Shown one piece after another: positions 18,667 to 25,049 of a stretch of 64,000 bases of DNA (within the stretch, counting starts at the first letter, position 1; every line of letters begins with the position of its first letter). A program made the translations under genes and the position numbers. Location: NCBI RefSeq assembly GCF_000695625.1, contig NZ_JMQI01000028.1, positions 186,001-250,000 on the forward strand, in the 5' to 3' direction. Below the pieces are notes generated by a model. The model was not told the origin of the DNA, searched no databases, and saw only the letters and a list, made by a program, of their open reading frames with translations. The DNA is from Amycolatopsis rifamycinica (lineage in GTDB: Bacteria > Actinomycetota > Actinomycetes > Mycobacteriales > Pseudonocardiaceae).

Positions 18667-20097
18667 ATGGCCCCACGGCTGACCCGGCGGACGGCGACCC
18701 GCGGCGCGATCGCGCTGGCGTGCGCGGTGTCGGTCACCACCGGCGCGTTCACCGGCACCGGTTCGGCCGCGCCGGGCGAGCCGGACGGCGAAGCGGCGTC
18801 CGGACGGCACGAGCTGACCAAGACGCTGGCCACGACGTGCCCGTTCGCCGATCCGGTCGGGCCGCTCGCGCTCGCCGTGAAGACGGCCGCGTCGCTGCCC
18901 GCCTCGATGACCGTCGGGCAGCCCGTGACCATCGACGGCCTGGCCGTGTCGTTCTCCCTCCCGCGCGCCGCCGCCCAGCAGCTGCTCGGCACCGGCAGCA
19001 CCCTCGAAGGCGGGCTGACCTTCCAGCTGCAGCTGGAGCAGGGGAAGGTCAAGGACACCCTCACCGTCCCGATGACCATCGCGGCCACCGGGTTGCCCGC
19101 CGAAGGCGATCTCCCGCTGGTGGCCACCGGAAAGCTCCCGGCGTTCTCCCCGTCCACCGCCGGCGTGCTGCGGATCCGGGTGACGGCACCGAAACTCGCG
19201 CTCGGCCGCACCGGCGCGCCCCCGGACCAGCCCGCCGAGCAGGTGGCCTGCACCGCCGACGGCGGCCAGGACCCCTCGTTCGGCTCGGTGGCGGTGCTGG
19301 CGGCCACCCCGCCCGCGGCGGGCAAGCCGGCACCGGAGAAGAAGGCCGCCCCCGGTCCGCGGCCGGCCGGCCCGCGGAAGCACTCCCTGCTCGACGAAGA
19401 ACCGCCGCCGGACGACACCACCACGATGGTGCTGCCGCTGCAGCCGAACCAGGTCGACAACACGAGCACGATCGCCAGGACCGGCGCCACGATCCGCAGC
19501 AAGCCGGCCGCGCTGGCGAACGGCGTCTGGCTGAACATCACGGACGCGCAGGGCTTCCCCGTCCGGAGCGAGGTCACCGGCGAGCTGGCGTTCGCCCCGG
19601 TGACGGTGTCCTACCTGGGCTACGGCTTCCTGCCGATCAGCGCGACCGTCGAATTCCTGCCGGTGGACCACCAGCGCAGCACGATGATCCACTCCTTCGG
19701 CACCCTGCTGGACGGGTTGCTGCGCAACCACCTCGAAGTGGTCTCGCGGCTCAGCGACGTCAAGGTGAACGGCGTCCCGCTGGACGCCGGCCCGGACTGC
19801 GTGTCGGAGACGCCGATGCCGATCGACATGATGGGCGAGTACGACCCGTTCGGCGGCGGCTTCATCCGCACCGATCCGGACAACCCCGACCCGAAGTACC
19901 GGGGCTTCACCCTGCCGGCGTTCAAGAACTGCGGGGCGGCCGAGCGGCTGAGCTCGTTGTTCACCGGTCAGAACTCGGGCCCCGGCAACCAGGCCTCGGC
20001 GCGGCTCACGATCATCCCGCTGTGCGCGGAGGCGGACCACCGCAACTGCCCGCCGGTCACGCCGATCCCGCCGGAGACCTTCCGCCGGAGCCGCTGA
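18667..20097 (+). CDS. Secreted two-domain protein: DUF6801-like plus the 15923-type domain
   Basis: 476 residues. The signal peptide ends near GSAAP (residue 35). The N-terminal domain (about 48-220) has the DUF6801 pattern with bounding cysteines (TTCPFAD and QVACTADGG). A Pro/Lys/Glu-rich linker (about 225-255) leads to a C-terminal domain (about 265-465) whose block PAFKNCGAAERLSSLF ... SGPGN matches the protein at 15923. The gene therefore joins in one chain the domains of its two secreted neighbours. CAGGAG precedes ATG 18667. It ends with a basic RRSR tail after a Cys-containing stretch, with no sortase motif or anchor. Function unknown; a surface assembly linked to the Mce transporter is the simplest idea. 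Confidence 0.78.
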   Translation: MAPRLTRRTATRGAIALACAVSVTTGAFTGTGSAAPGEPDGEAASGRHELTKTLATTCPFADPVGPLALAVKTAASLPASMTVGQPVTIDGLAVSFSLPRAAAQQLLGTGSTLEGGLTFQLQLEQGKVKDTLTVPMTIAATGLPAEGDLPLVATGKLPAFSPSTAGVLRIRVTAPKLALGRTGAPPDQPAEQVACTADGGQDPSFGSVAVLAATPPAAGKPAPEKKAAPGPRPAGPRKHSLLDEEPPPDDTTTMVLPLQPNQVDNTSTIARTGATIRSKPAALANGVWLNITDAQGFPVRSEVTGELAFAPVTVSYLGYGFLPISATVEFLPVDHQRSTMIHSFGTLLDGLLRNHLEVVSRLSDVKVNGVPLDAGPDCVSETPMPIDMMGEYDPFGGGFIRTDPDNPDPKYRGFTLPAFKNCGAAERLSSLFTGQNSGPGNQASARLTIIPLCAEADHRNCPPVTPIPPETFRRSR

Positions 20098-20192
20098 GTC
20101 CCCGGCGGCTCGCGATCCGGTCGGCTCGCCGGATCAGTCCGAAAAGGACCGCGTCGAGCCCCGGGGTGGCCGGGGATCCGTCCGGGCCCCGG

Positions 20193-21476
20193 TTACCGCG
20201 GCGTCCATTGTGGATGACTGCCGCCGGACCGCGGTGACGGCAGCAGGTCGGTCACCGGGTACCGCAGGGGCAACGGCGCCGCACCCGCGCGCAGGGCCAG
20301 CTCCATTTCGAAGCGGGCCGCCGGGTCGCGCAGGCTGTCGCCGAACGTCGCCTGCAGCTGGCGCATGCGGTAGCGGACCGTCTGCGGGTGGACGCCGAGG
20401 CGCTCGGCGATCTCCACCACGTTGCCCTGGCTGTCCAGCCACGCCCGCAGCGTCTCCAGGAGCCGCTCCTGCTGCTTGCCCGTCATGTCCGCCAGCGGGG
20501 CGAACAGGCGGTGCCGCAGCGTGCCGACCAGGCCGGTGTCGGAGTTGACCAGCAGCGTCGCCAAGTGCTCTTCGGCGCGCAGCACCGGGCGCGGCGCCAG
20601 CACGCCCCGCTCGGCCAGCTGGAGCGCATTGCGGGCCCAGCGCAGGGAATCGGCCACCGACGCCAGCGGGACGCACGGGCCGATCGACAGGCGGCAGTCG
20701 GGCAGCGCCACCTGCAGGGCCGCCAGCCGGGGGCCGCTCAGCTCGCCCGGGACGACCAGTTTCGGGTCGGCGGTGTCCAGCTCGGCGAGGACGTCCGCGT
20801 CGAGCCCGGCGGGCCGGCGGGCCGGGGCGACGCCGCTCGCCGGGCAGATCGCCACCGGCGTCGCGTCGGACGGCACCGGCCAGCCGATCAGCTGGGCCAG
20901 CTCGGCAATCGCCTTGGGGGACGCGGGCGGCGTCTCGAGGATCAGGTGGAGGAGCTTGCGGCGCCAGGAGTCCAGCGCTCCCGCCGTGCGCGCCTTCGCC
21001 TCCAGGTAGCCGTCGAGCGCCACCGACGCGAGTTCGTCCATGAACGCCAGCATCGCGTCGGCCAGCTGCGACATCACCGCCGAGGACAGGCCGCTGCGCC
21101 GCCCGACGCGCATGATCCGCCGCCACGACACCCGCGCGCCGACGCGGTAGGCCGACTGCAGCGTGTCGAGGCTGCGGCCTTCGCGCATTTCGTTCTGCCC
21201 CAGCCGGTGGTGCACCTCGTGGGACTGTTCCTTCGACACCGTGGGGTCGGCGATCTGCGCGACGAACAGCGTGATCGCGTATTCGACACCGGCGCGGATC
21301 GACTTGCCGTAGGGGCCGTCGAGCGGGCGCGCGTAGGCCGGGATGGTCGCCCGGATTTCTTCGACGATTTCCGCGGCGAGGCTGGCCAGTTCGGGTCGCA
21401 GGATGTCGGCCAGCTTGCGCGGTAGCGTGGCGGGAGGAGGCGGCGCAGCGTGATCGAATCCGCGCTCCACCGACAT
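20193..21476 (-). CDS. PucR/CdaR-type transcriptional regulator
   Basis: 427 residues from ATG 21476, preceded by AAAGGAGC; the frame is open further upstream but without a site. The N-terminal half (about 20-180) is an RsbRD-like helical domain (VEEIRATIPAYARPL, LGQNEMREGRSLDTLQSAYRVGARVSW). A GGDEF-like degenerate central region follows, and a C-terminal PucR helix-turn-helix (about 345-405: GNVVEIAERLGVHPQTVRYRMRQLQATFG). Such proteins regulate neighbouring metabolic genes. It faces away from the secreted-protein cluster and has a 20-base inverted TTGTCA-N6-TGACAA upstream, so autoregulation and control of the Mce region are plausible. Effector unknown. Confidence 0.85.
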   Translation of the reverse strand: MSVERGFDHAAPPPPATLPRKLADILRPELASLAAEIVEEIRATIPAYARPLDGPYGKSIRAGVEYAITLFVAQIADPTVSKEQSHEVHHRLGQNEMREGRSLDTLQSAYRVGARVSWRRIMRVGRRSGLSSAVMSQLADAMLAFMDELASVALDGYLEAKARTAGALDSWRRKLLHLILETPPASPKAIAELAQLIGWPVPSDATPVAICPASGVAPARRPAGLDADVLAELDTADPKLVVPGELSGPRLAALQVALPDCRLSIGPCVPLASVADSLRWARNALQLAERGVLAPRPVLRAEEHLATLLVNSDTGLVGTLRHRLFAPLADMTGKQQERLLETLRAWLDSQGNVVEIAERLGVHPQTVRYRMRQLQATFGDSLRDPAARFEMELALRAGAAPLPLRYPVTDLLPSPRSGGSHPQWTPR

Positions 21477-21614
21477 CGCAGCTCCTTTGCTCCGCCCCGG
21501 GTTCCCGGTCGCGGGCGCCCCGCGGCCGGGCACCCCGCACCTGTCGCGGGGTGACAACGGGCACATCGAAAAACTAACGCCAAACGTGTCACTCCCGTGA
21601 AGGAAAACCGGGAT

Positions 21615-21634
21615 ATTGTCAACTCGGTGACAAT
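21615..21634. promoter_or_regulatory. Inverted repeat ATTGTCA-N6-TGACAAT upstream of the PucR-type gene
   Basis: Perfect 7-bp arms at 21615-21621 and 21628-21634, 139 bases upstream of the regulator start. A further TGACAA lies at 21660-21665. It is the most symmetrical instance of the motif seen near the mce promoter and is the best candidate for the regulator's own operator. The rest of the 309-base divergent gap contains only this and the GntR operator at 21746-21771. Confidence 0.5.
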
Positions 21635-21745
21635 TTTTCGCAGCCCGGCTGCGATCGGCTGACAAGTGTCCCGCCGACTGCACGGTCACGTGCGTACGAA
21701 CGGGCGAACTCCCAACGACCGGCCCGCGCTGCGGTTACGCTGGAG

Positions 21746-21771
21746 TCTTGTATCGTGTGGTTGATACAAGA
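21746..21771 (+). promoter_or_regulatory. Operator TCTTGTATC-N8-GATACAAGA of the GntR-type regulator
   Basis: A perfect 9-bp inverted repeat with an 8-base spacer sits 14 bases before the ATG of the membrane-protein gene and 4 bases after a possible -10 box TACGCT (21736-21741). YtrA-type GntR regulators commonly repress their own operon through such symmetric sites near the transcription start. The ribosome binding site GAGGAGGG follows directly. Confidence 0.65.
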
Positions 21772-21785
21772 CGAGGAGGGTCCGC

Positions 21786-22481
21786 ATGCCGTGGGACAAC
21801 GTGCTCTGGGTCGCCGTGCTCATGGGGCTGGTCGGCCTGGCCATCCTGATCGTGCTCTGGCCGGGGAAGAAGCACGGTAAGCGCTTGCTGGAACGGTGGG
21901 GGGTGGCCGAGCCCGAGCCGGCGGAGGTCGAACTGGCCGTCCGCTACCTCAAGCGGCGCCGGCTCTGGTACCCGTGGCTGTTCCTCGCGATTCCCCCGCT
22001 GCTCGACGACACGACGACGGGCTCGATCCTGGCCACGCTGCTGCTCGGCGGCCTGATCGCCGAACTGCTGGCCCAGCGCCCGTCCCGCGGCCCGCGCCGG
22101 GAGGCCGAGCTGGCGCCGCGGGCGCTGCTCGGGATCGTCCCGGCCTGGATCCTGGTGCTGGGCGGGCTGGCGGCCGCGGGCGCGCTGGCGCACCTGGCGC
22201 TGACGGCGCAGTGGAAGCTGCTGGCGGTGGCGGTGGGCACGGCGCTGATCAGCGCGGCCATCACGCTGCTGGCCGTGCGCCGGCCGGCGGTCGGTGCGGC
22301 CCGGGCCGACCTGGCGCTGCGCTGCCGCAGCGCGCGGGTGGCGGTCGGCCTGGGCATCGGCGCCTGCACGGCGATCGGCTGGCCGGCGGGCGACTTCGTG
22401 TCCTTCCTGGCCGTGGTGGCCGGCCTGGCGGCGTTCCTGGCGGTGACGGCCCCGGCGAAACCCCGGCCGGCGGCGGCGTGA
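21786..22481 (+). CDS. Multi-pass membrane protein of unknown function, co-transcribed with gntR
   Basis: 231 residues with about six hydrophobic helices (near 6-24, 62-76, 80-95, 115-136, 142-161 and 189-222). The short cytoplasmic loop after the first helix contains a basic stretch (GKKHGKRLLERWG). No transporter or enzyme signature is recognised. GAGGAGGG precedes the ATG. Its stop overlaps the GTG of the GntR-type regulator, and the pair shares the operator at 21746-21771; YtrA-type regulators usually travel with membrane or ABC transport proteins responding to envelope stress or antibiotics, so this may be an accessory membrane protein of that sort. That is inference. Confidence 0.72.
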   Translation: MPWDNVLWVAVLMGLVGLAILIVLWPGKKHGKRLLERWGVAEPEPAEVELAVRYLKRRRLWYPWLFLAIPPLLDDTTTGSILATLLLGGLIAELLAQRPSRGPRREAELAPRALLGIVPAWILVLGGLAAAGALAHLALTAQWKLLAVAVGTALISAAITLLAVRRPAVGAARADLALRCRSARVAVGLGIGACTAIGWPAGDFVSFLAVVAGLAAFLAVTAPAKPRPAAA

Positions 22482-22840
22482 AGATCGTCGTCGACACCGA
22501 CAACGGCGTGCCGCCCTGGCGGCAGGTGCACGACCAGGTGGTCCGCGCGGTGACGGCGGGGGCGCTGCCGGAAGGGGCCAGGCTGCCGCCGATCCGCCAG
22601 CTGGCACGGGATCTGGGCCTGGCGTCGGGAACGGTGGCCCGGGCGTACCGCGAGCTGGAGGCGGCGGGCTGGGTGACGACGGCCCGCGCCCGCGGCACGG
22701 TGGTGACCGTGCCCGCGGACAGCCCGGACCGCGAGACCCTGCTGGCCACCGCGGCGGCGGAGTTCGCGGCGCACGCCCGTGATCTCGGCGCGGACCTCGA
22801 CACGACCTTGGAGGCGGTCCGCGCGGCCTACGGGTCGTGA
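22478..22840 (+). CDS. GntR-family regulator, YtrA subfamily
   Basis: 120 residues from GTG 22478, overlapping the previous stop (GTGA). The winged helix-turn-helix covers about 10-76 (PPWRQVHDQVVRAVTAGAL, LPPIRQLARDLGLASGTVAR, AYRELEAAGWV). The short helical C-terminus of about 40 residues, with no ligand-binding domain, is diagnostic of the YtrA subfamily. Its likely target is the inverted repeat just upstream of the operon. The stop codon lies within the left arm of a terminator palindrome that has been split by the downstream insertion sequence. Confidence 0.9.
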   Translation: MKIVVDTDNGVPPWRQVHDQVVRAVTAGALPEGARLPPIRQLARDLGLASGTVARAYRELEAAGWVTTARARGTVVTVPADSPDRETLLATAAAEFAAHARDLGADLDTTLEAVRAAYGS

Positions 22841-22848
22841 GTGGTAAG

Positions 22849-22864
22849 GCGGGTGAGAAACCTA
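22849..22864. repeat. Target-site duplication, left copy (16 bp)
   Basis: GCGGGTGAGAAACCTA is identical to 24176-24191 on the other side of the insertion sequence and immediately borders its TGT end. Confidence 0.85.
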
Positions 22865-22890
22865 TGTTGAGTCTCAGGACTTCGCCGACA
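22865..22890. repeat. Left terminal inverted repeat of the IS481-family element
   Basis: Begins TGTTGAGTCTCAGGAC and pairs with the reverse complement of 24150-24175 over the core GTCTCAGGAC, CTC/TTC and GACA positions. The TGT start is typical of the family. An inner second copy of the unit lies at 22896-22916. Confidence 0.85.
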
Positions 22891-22989
22891 GTTGATGTCT
22901 CAGGACCTCACGGACACTGACCGGCCTGTCAGGATGGTGGCCAGGGCTTTTGTGGTGATCATGCGTCGATGGGCAGAGCAGGGTTTTCG

Positions 22990-24141
22990 ATGGATCCTGA
23001 GTTCGTCGCCGCGGTCGCCCGGGTCGCTCACGGCGAGAAGATCAACGTGGCGCGGTTCTGCCACGAGCACGGCCTGTCCCGGGACACCTTCTACAAGTAC
23101 CTGGCCCGGTTCCGCGCCGAGGGAGCGGACGGGTTCACCCGCCGCAGCACCGCCCCGCACCACCACCCGACCGCGGTCGGGGCATCGGTGGCGGAGGCGG
23201 TGCTGCGAGCCCGCAAAGAACTCGCCGAGGCGGGCCTGGACAACGGCCCGATCTCGATCCGCTGGCGACTACAGGACACCGGAACCAGGCCGGTGCCCTC
23301 GCGTGCCTCGATCCACCGGATCCTGCGCACCCACGGCCAGATCGTCCCGCAACCTCGCAAACGACCGAAAACGCGGCGCCGGTTCACCTACGCCGACCCC
23401 AACGGCTGCTGGCAGATCGACGGCATGGAGCACTACCTGGCCGACGGCACCAAGGTCTGCATCATCCAGATCCTCGACGACCACTCCCGCCTCGACGTCG
23501 GCACCCACGCCGCGACCGGTGAGACCACCGCCGACACCTGGGCCGCGCTGCAACAAGCCTTCGCCGGCTACGGCCTGCCCGTCAAAATCCTGTCCGACAA
23601 CGGGCTGGCCTTCACCGGCAAACACCGCGGCCGGATGGTCGAACTCGAACGCCACCTCGCCGGACTCGGGATCACCAGCATCGCCGCCACCCCGCATCAC
23701 CCGCAGACCTGCGGCAAGAACGAACGCGGCCACCAGACTCTGCAGAAATGGCTCGCCGCCCGGCCACCCGCCGACACCCTCACCGACCTGCAGGAACTGC
23801 TCGAGCAATACCGGCAAATCTACAACAACCGCCGCCATCAAAGCCTCGGCGGAGACACGCCCCAGCAGCGTTACGACACCCGGGCGAAGGCCGCCCCCGC
23901 CACCGGACCACGACGACTCAGCGGCATGAGCACCCGGCCCGTCTCGGCCACCGGCGTGATTGCCTTCTCCGGCTGCTCCATCGTCCTCGGCCGCGGCTGG
24001 GCCAGGCGCACCGCCACCGTTTACTGGCAAGGCGACCGCGTCACCGTCATGATCGACGACACGGTCGCCCGCCAGCTCACGCTAGACAGATCGGTACGCT
24101 ACCAACGCCTCACCAACCAGAAACTGTCCGAGAAGTCCTGA
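22990..24141 (+). CDS. IS481-family transposase
   Basis: 383 residues from ATG 22990 (AGCAGGG upstream); ATG 22969 would add seven residues but has no site. An N-terminal helix-turn-helix (about 8-45: INVARFCHEHGLSRDTFYKYL) precedes the rve integrase core. The DDE residues are Asp144 (WQIDGMEHYL), Asp203 (LSDNGLAFTG) and Glu245 (CGKNERGHQTL). A C-terminal extension of about 80 residues is beta-rich (ATVYWQGDRVTVMIDDTV). It cuts and joins DNA at the element ends. All key residues are intact, and the frame is unbroken. The last codons run into the inner copy of the right-end repeat. Confidence 0.93.
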   Translation: MDPEFVAAVARVAHGEKINVARFCHEHGLSRDTFYKYLARFRAEGADGFTRRSTAPHHHPTAVGASVAEAVLRARKELAEAGLDNGPISIRWRLQDTGTRPVPSRASIHRILRTHGQIVPQPRKRPKTRRRFTYADPNGCWQIDGMEHYLADGTKVCIIQILDDHSRLDVGTHAATGETTADTWAALQQAFAGYGLPVKILSDNGLAFTGKHRGRMVELERHLAGLGITSIAATPHHPQTCGKNERGHQTLQKWLAARPPADTLTDLQELLEQYRQIYNNRRHQSLGGDTPQQRYDTRAKAAPATGPRRLSGMSTRPVSATGVIAFSGCSIVLGRGWARRTATVYWQGDRVTVMIDDTVARQLTLDRSVRYQRLTNQKLSEKS

Positions 24142-24149
24142 GACAAATC

Positions 24150-24175
24150 TGTCTGTGAGGTCCTGAGACAGCACA
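24150..24175. repeat. Right terminal inverted repeat of the IS481-family element
   Basis: Its reverse complement begins TGTGCTGTCTCAGGACCTCA and matches the left end at the TGT terminus and the CTCAGGAC core. It is followed directly by the second target duplication. Confidence 0.85.
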
Positions 24176-24191
24176 GCGGGTGAGAAACCTA
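24176..24191. repeat. Target-site duplication, right copy (16 bp)
   Basis: GCGGGTGAGAAACCTA, identical to 22849-22864. Its last three bases are the complement of the TAG stop codon of the arginase-family gene, so the insertion left that gene's end intact by one codon. Confidence 0.85.
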
Positions 24192-24980
24192 CTCTCCACT
24201 CACGAGGAGCCGGCCCACCGCGGCCAGCACCGGCTCCAGCACCTCGACCTCGCGCGGCGTGCCCACGCACTCGGTGATCCCCGCGCCCACGACCTCGAAC
24301 CGGGCCAGTGCGTCCAGCTCCGCCACCAGCCGCGCGATGGTCCAGCCGTCCGGCTCCGGGTGGTTCTGCCCCGCGAACTCGGCCGGGTCCAGCACGTCCA
24401 GGTCCACGTGCACGTACAGCCGCTCCACGCCCGCCAAGGCGTCCGGGGAAGTCACCGCCAGGCCCCGCGCGATCGCCGCCTGTTCCTCCGGGTCGAACGC
24501 GCGCGTTCCGGCGAGCAGCACGTTCCCGGGGGTCAACGCCGGGTCCGCCGCGAACTCCGGGTCGCCCTCGCCGAACAGCGACCGCAGCACCATCCCGTGG
24601 AACGCCCCCGACGGCGACGTCTCGGCCGTGTTCAGGTCCGGGTGGGCGTCGAACCACGCGACGCCCAGGCCCGGCCCGTACCGGTACCGCGCGACCCCGA
24701 TCGGGACCAGCTCGACACCGCAGTCGCCGCCGATCGTCAGGACCGGGCCGCCCGGGGCCTCCAGAGCCGCCAGCTGGGCCGCCCGGTTCGCGCCGGTCAG
24801 CACCGCGCGGGACGCGATCCCACGGTCCACTTCGGACACCGTCCGGGCCTGCCGGACGTGGTGGACGGGCCGGCCGAGCACGTGCCCGGCCAGCTCGGAC
24901 AGGGCCACACAGCCGTCCGGCAGTTCCGCCGCGCGCGGCCCGGCCGCGCCCTGCCGTTGCGGCACCGCGTTGATCAGCAT
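24189..24980 (-). CDS. Arginase/agmatinase-family protein with altered metal motif
   Basis: 263 residues. The ureohydrolase fold is shown by WFDAHPDLNT (metal-binding DAHxD), VHVDLDVLDP (DxDxxDP) and a C-terminal glutamate-rich block. The first metal motif, normally GGDH, reads GGDCGVE, replacing a manganese-ligand histidine with cysteine. The family hydrolyses guanidino compounds (arginine, agmatine, formiminoglutamate); the substrate cannot be assigned here and the Cys may alter metal binding. Transcribed towards the gntR gene; the two once shared the terminator now split by the insertion sequence. Upstream, between it and pyc, lies another strong hairpin. Confidence 0.82.
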   Translation of the reverse strand: MLINAVPQRQGAAGPRAAELPDGCVALSELAGHVLGRPVHHVRQARTVSEVDRGIASRAVLTGANRAAQLAALEAPGGPVLTIGGDCGVELVPIGVARYRYGPGLGVAWFDAHPDLNTAETSPSGAFHGMVLRSLFGEGDPEFAADPALTPGNVLLAGTRAFDPEEQAAIARGLAVTSPDALAGVERLYVHVDLDVLDPAEFAGQNHPEPDGWTIARLVAELDALARFEVVGAGITECVGTPREVEVLEPVLAAVGRLLVSGE

Positions 24981-24998
24981 CCGCCGAGCGTAGCGCGG

Positions 24999-25045
24999 GT
25001 CGTGAGGGGTGAGGCGGGTTCCAACCCGCCTTACCCCCTCACGAC
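24999..25045 (-). terminator. Terminator hairpin after pyc
   Basis: The left arm 24999-25020 (GTCGTGAGGGGTGAGGCGGG then TT) pairs with 25023-25045 with one bulge and a two-base loop. It lies 5 bases after the pyc stop on the minus strand. The sequence resembles the palindrome split by the insertion sequence at 22835-22851, so both belong to one dispersed hairpin family. Confidence 0.8.
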
Positions 25046-25049
25046 GGGG

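Larger units (their letters stand above)
22865..24175. mobile_element. Complete IS481-family insertion sequence, 1311 bp
   Basis: Bounded by 26-bp imperfect inverted repeats with 5'-TGT ends: 22865-22890 on the left and 24150-24175 on the right. Each end also holds a second inner copy of the 20-base core TCTCAGGAC-type unit (22896-22916 and 24125-24145). A perfect 16-bp direct repeat flanks the element. It encodes a single transposase with an intact DDE triad, so it may be active. It has landed between the arms of the terminator shared by the gntR and arginase-family genes. Confidence 0.92.

Noticed and set aside
22835..22864. An att site for an integrated phage or plasmid
   Set aside because: There is no integrase, and the repeats are explained by IS481-family target duplication and a split terminator.
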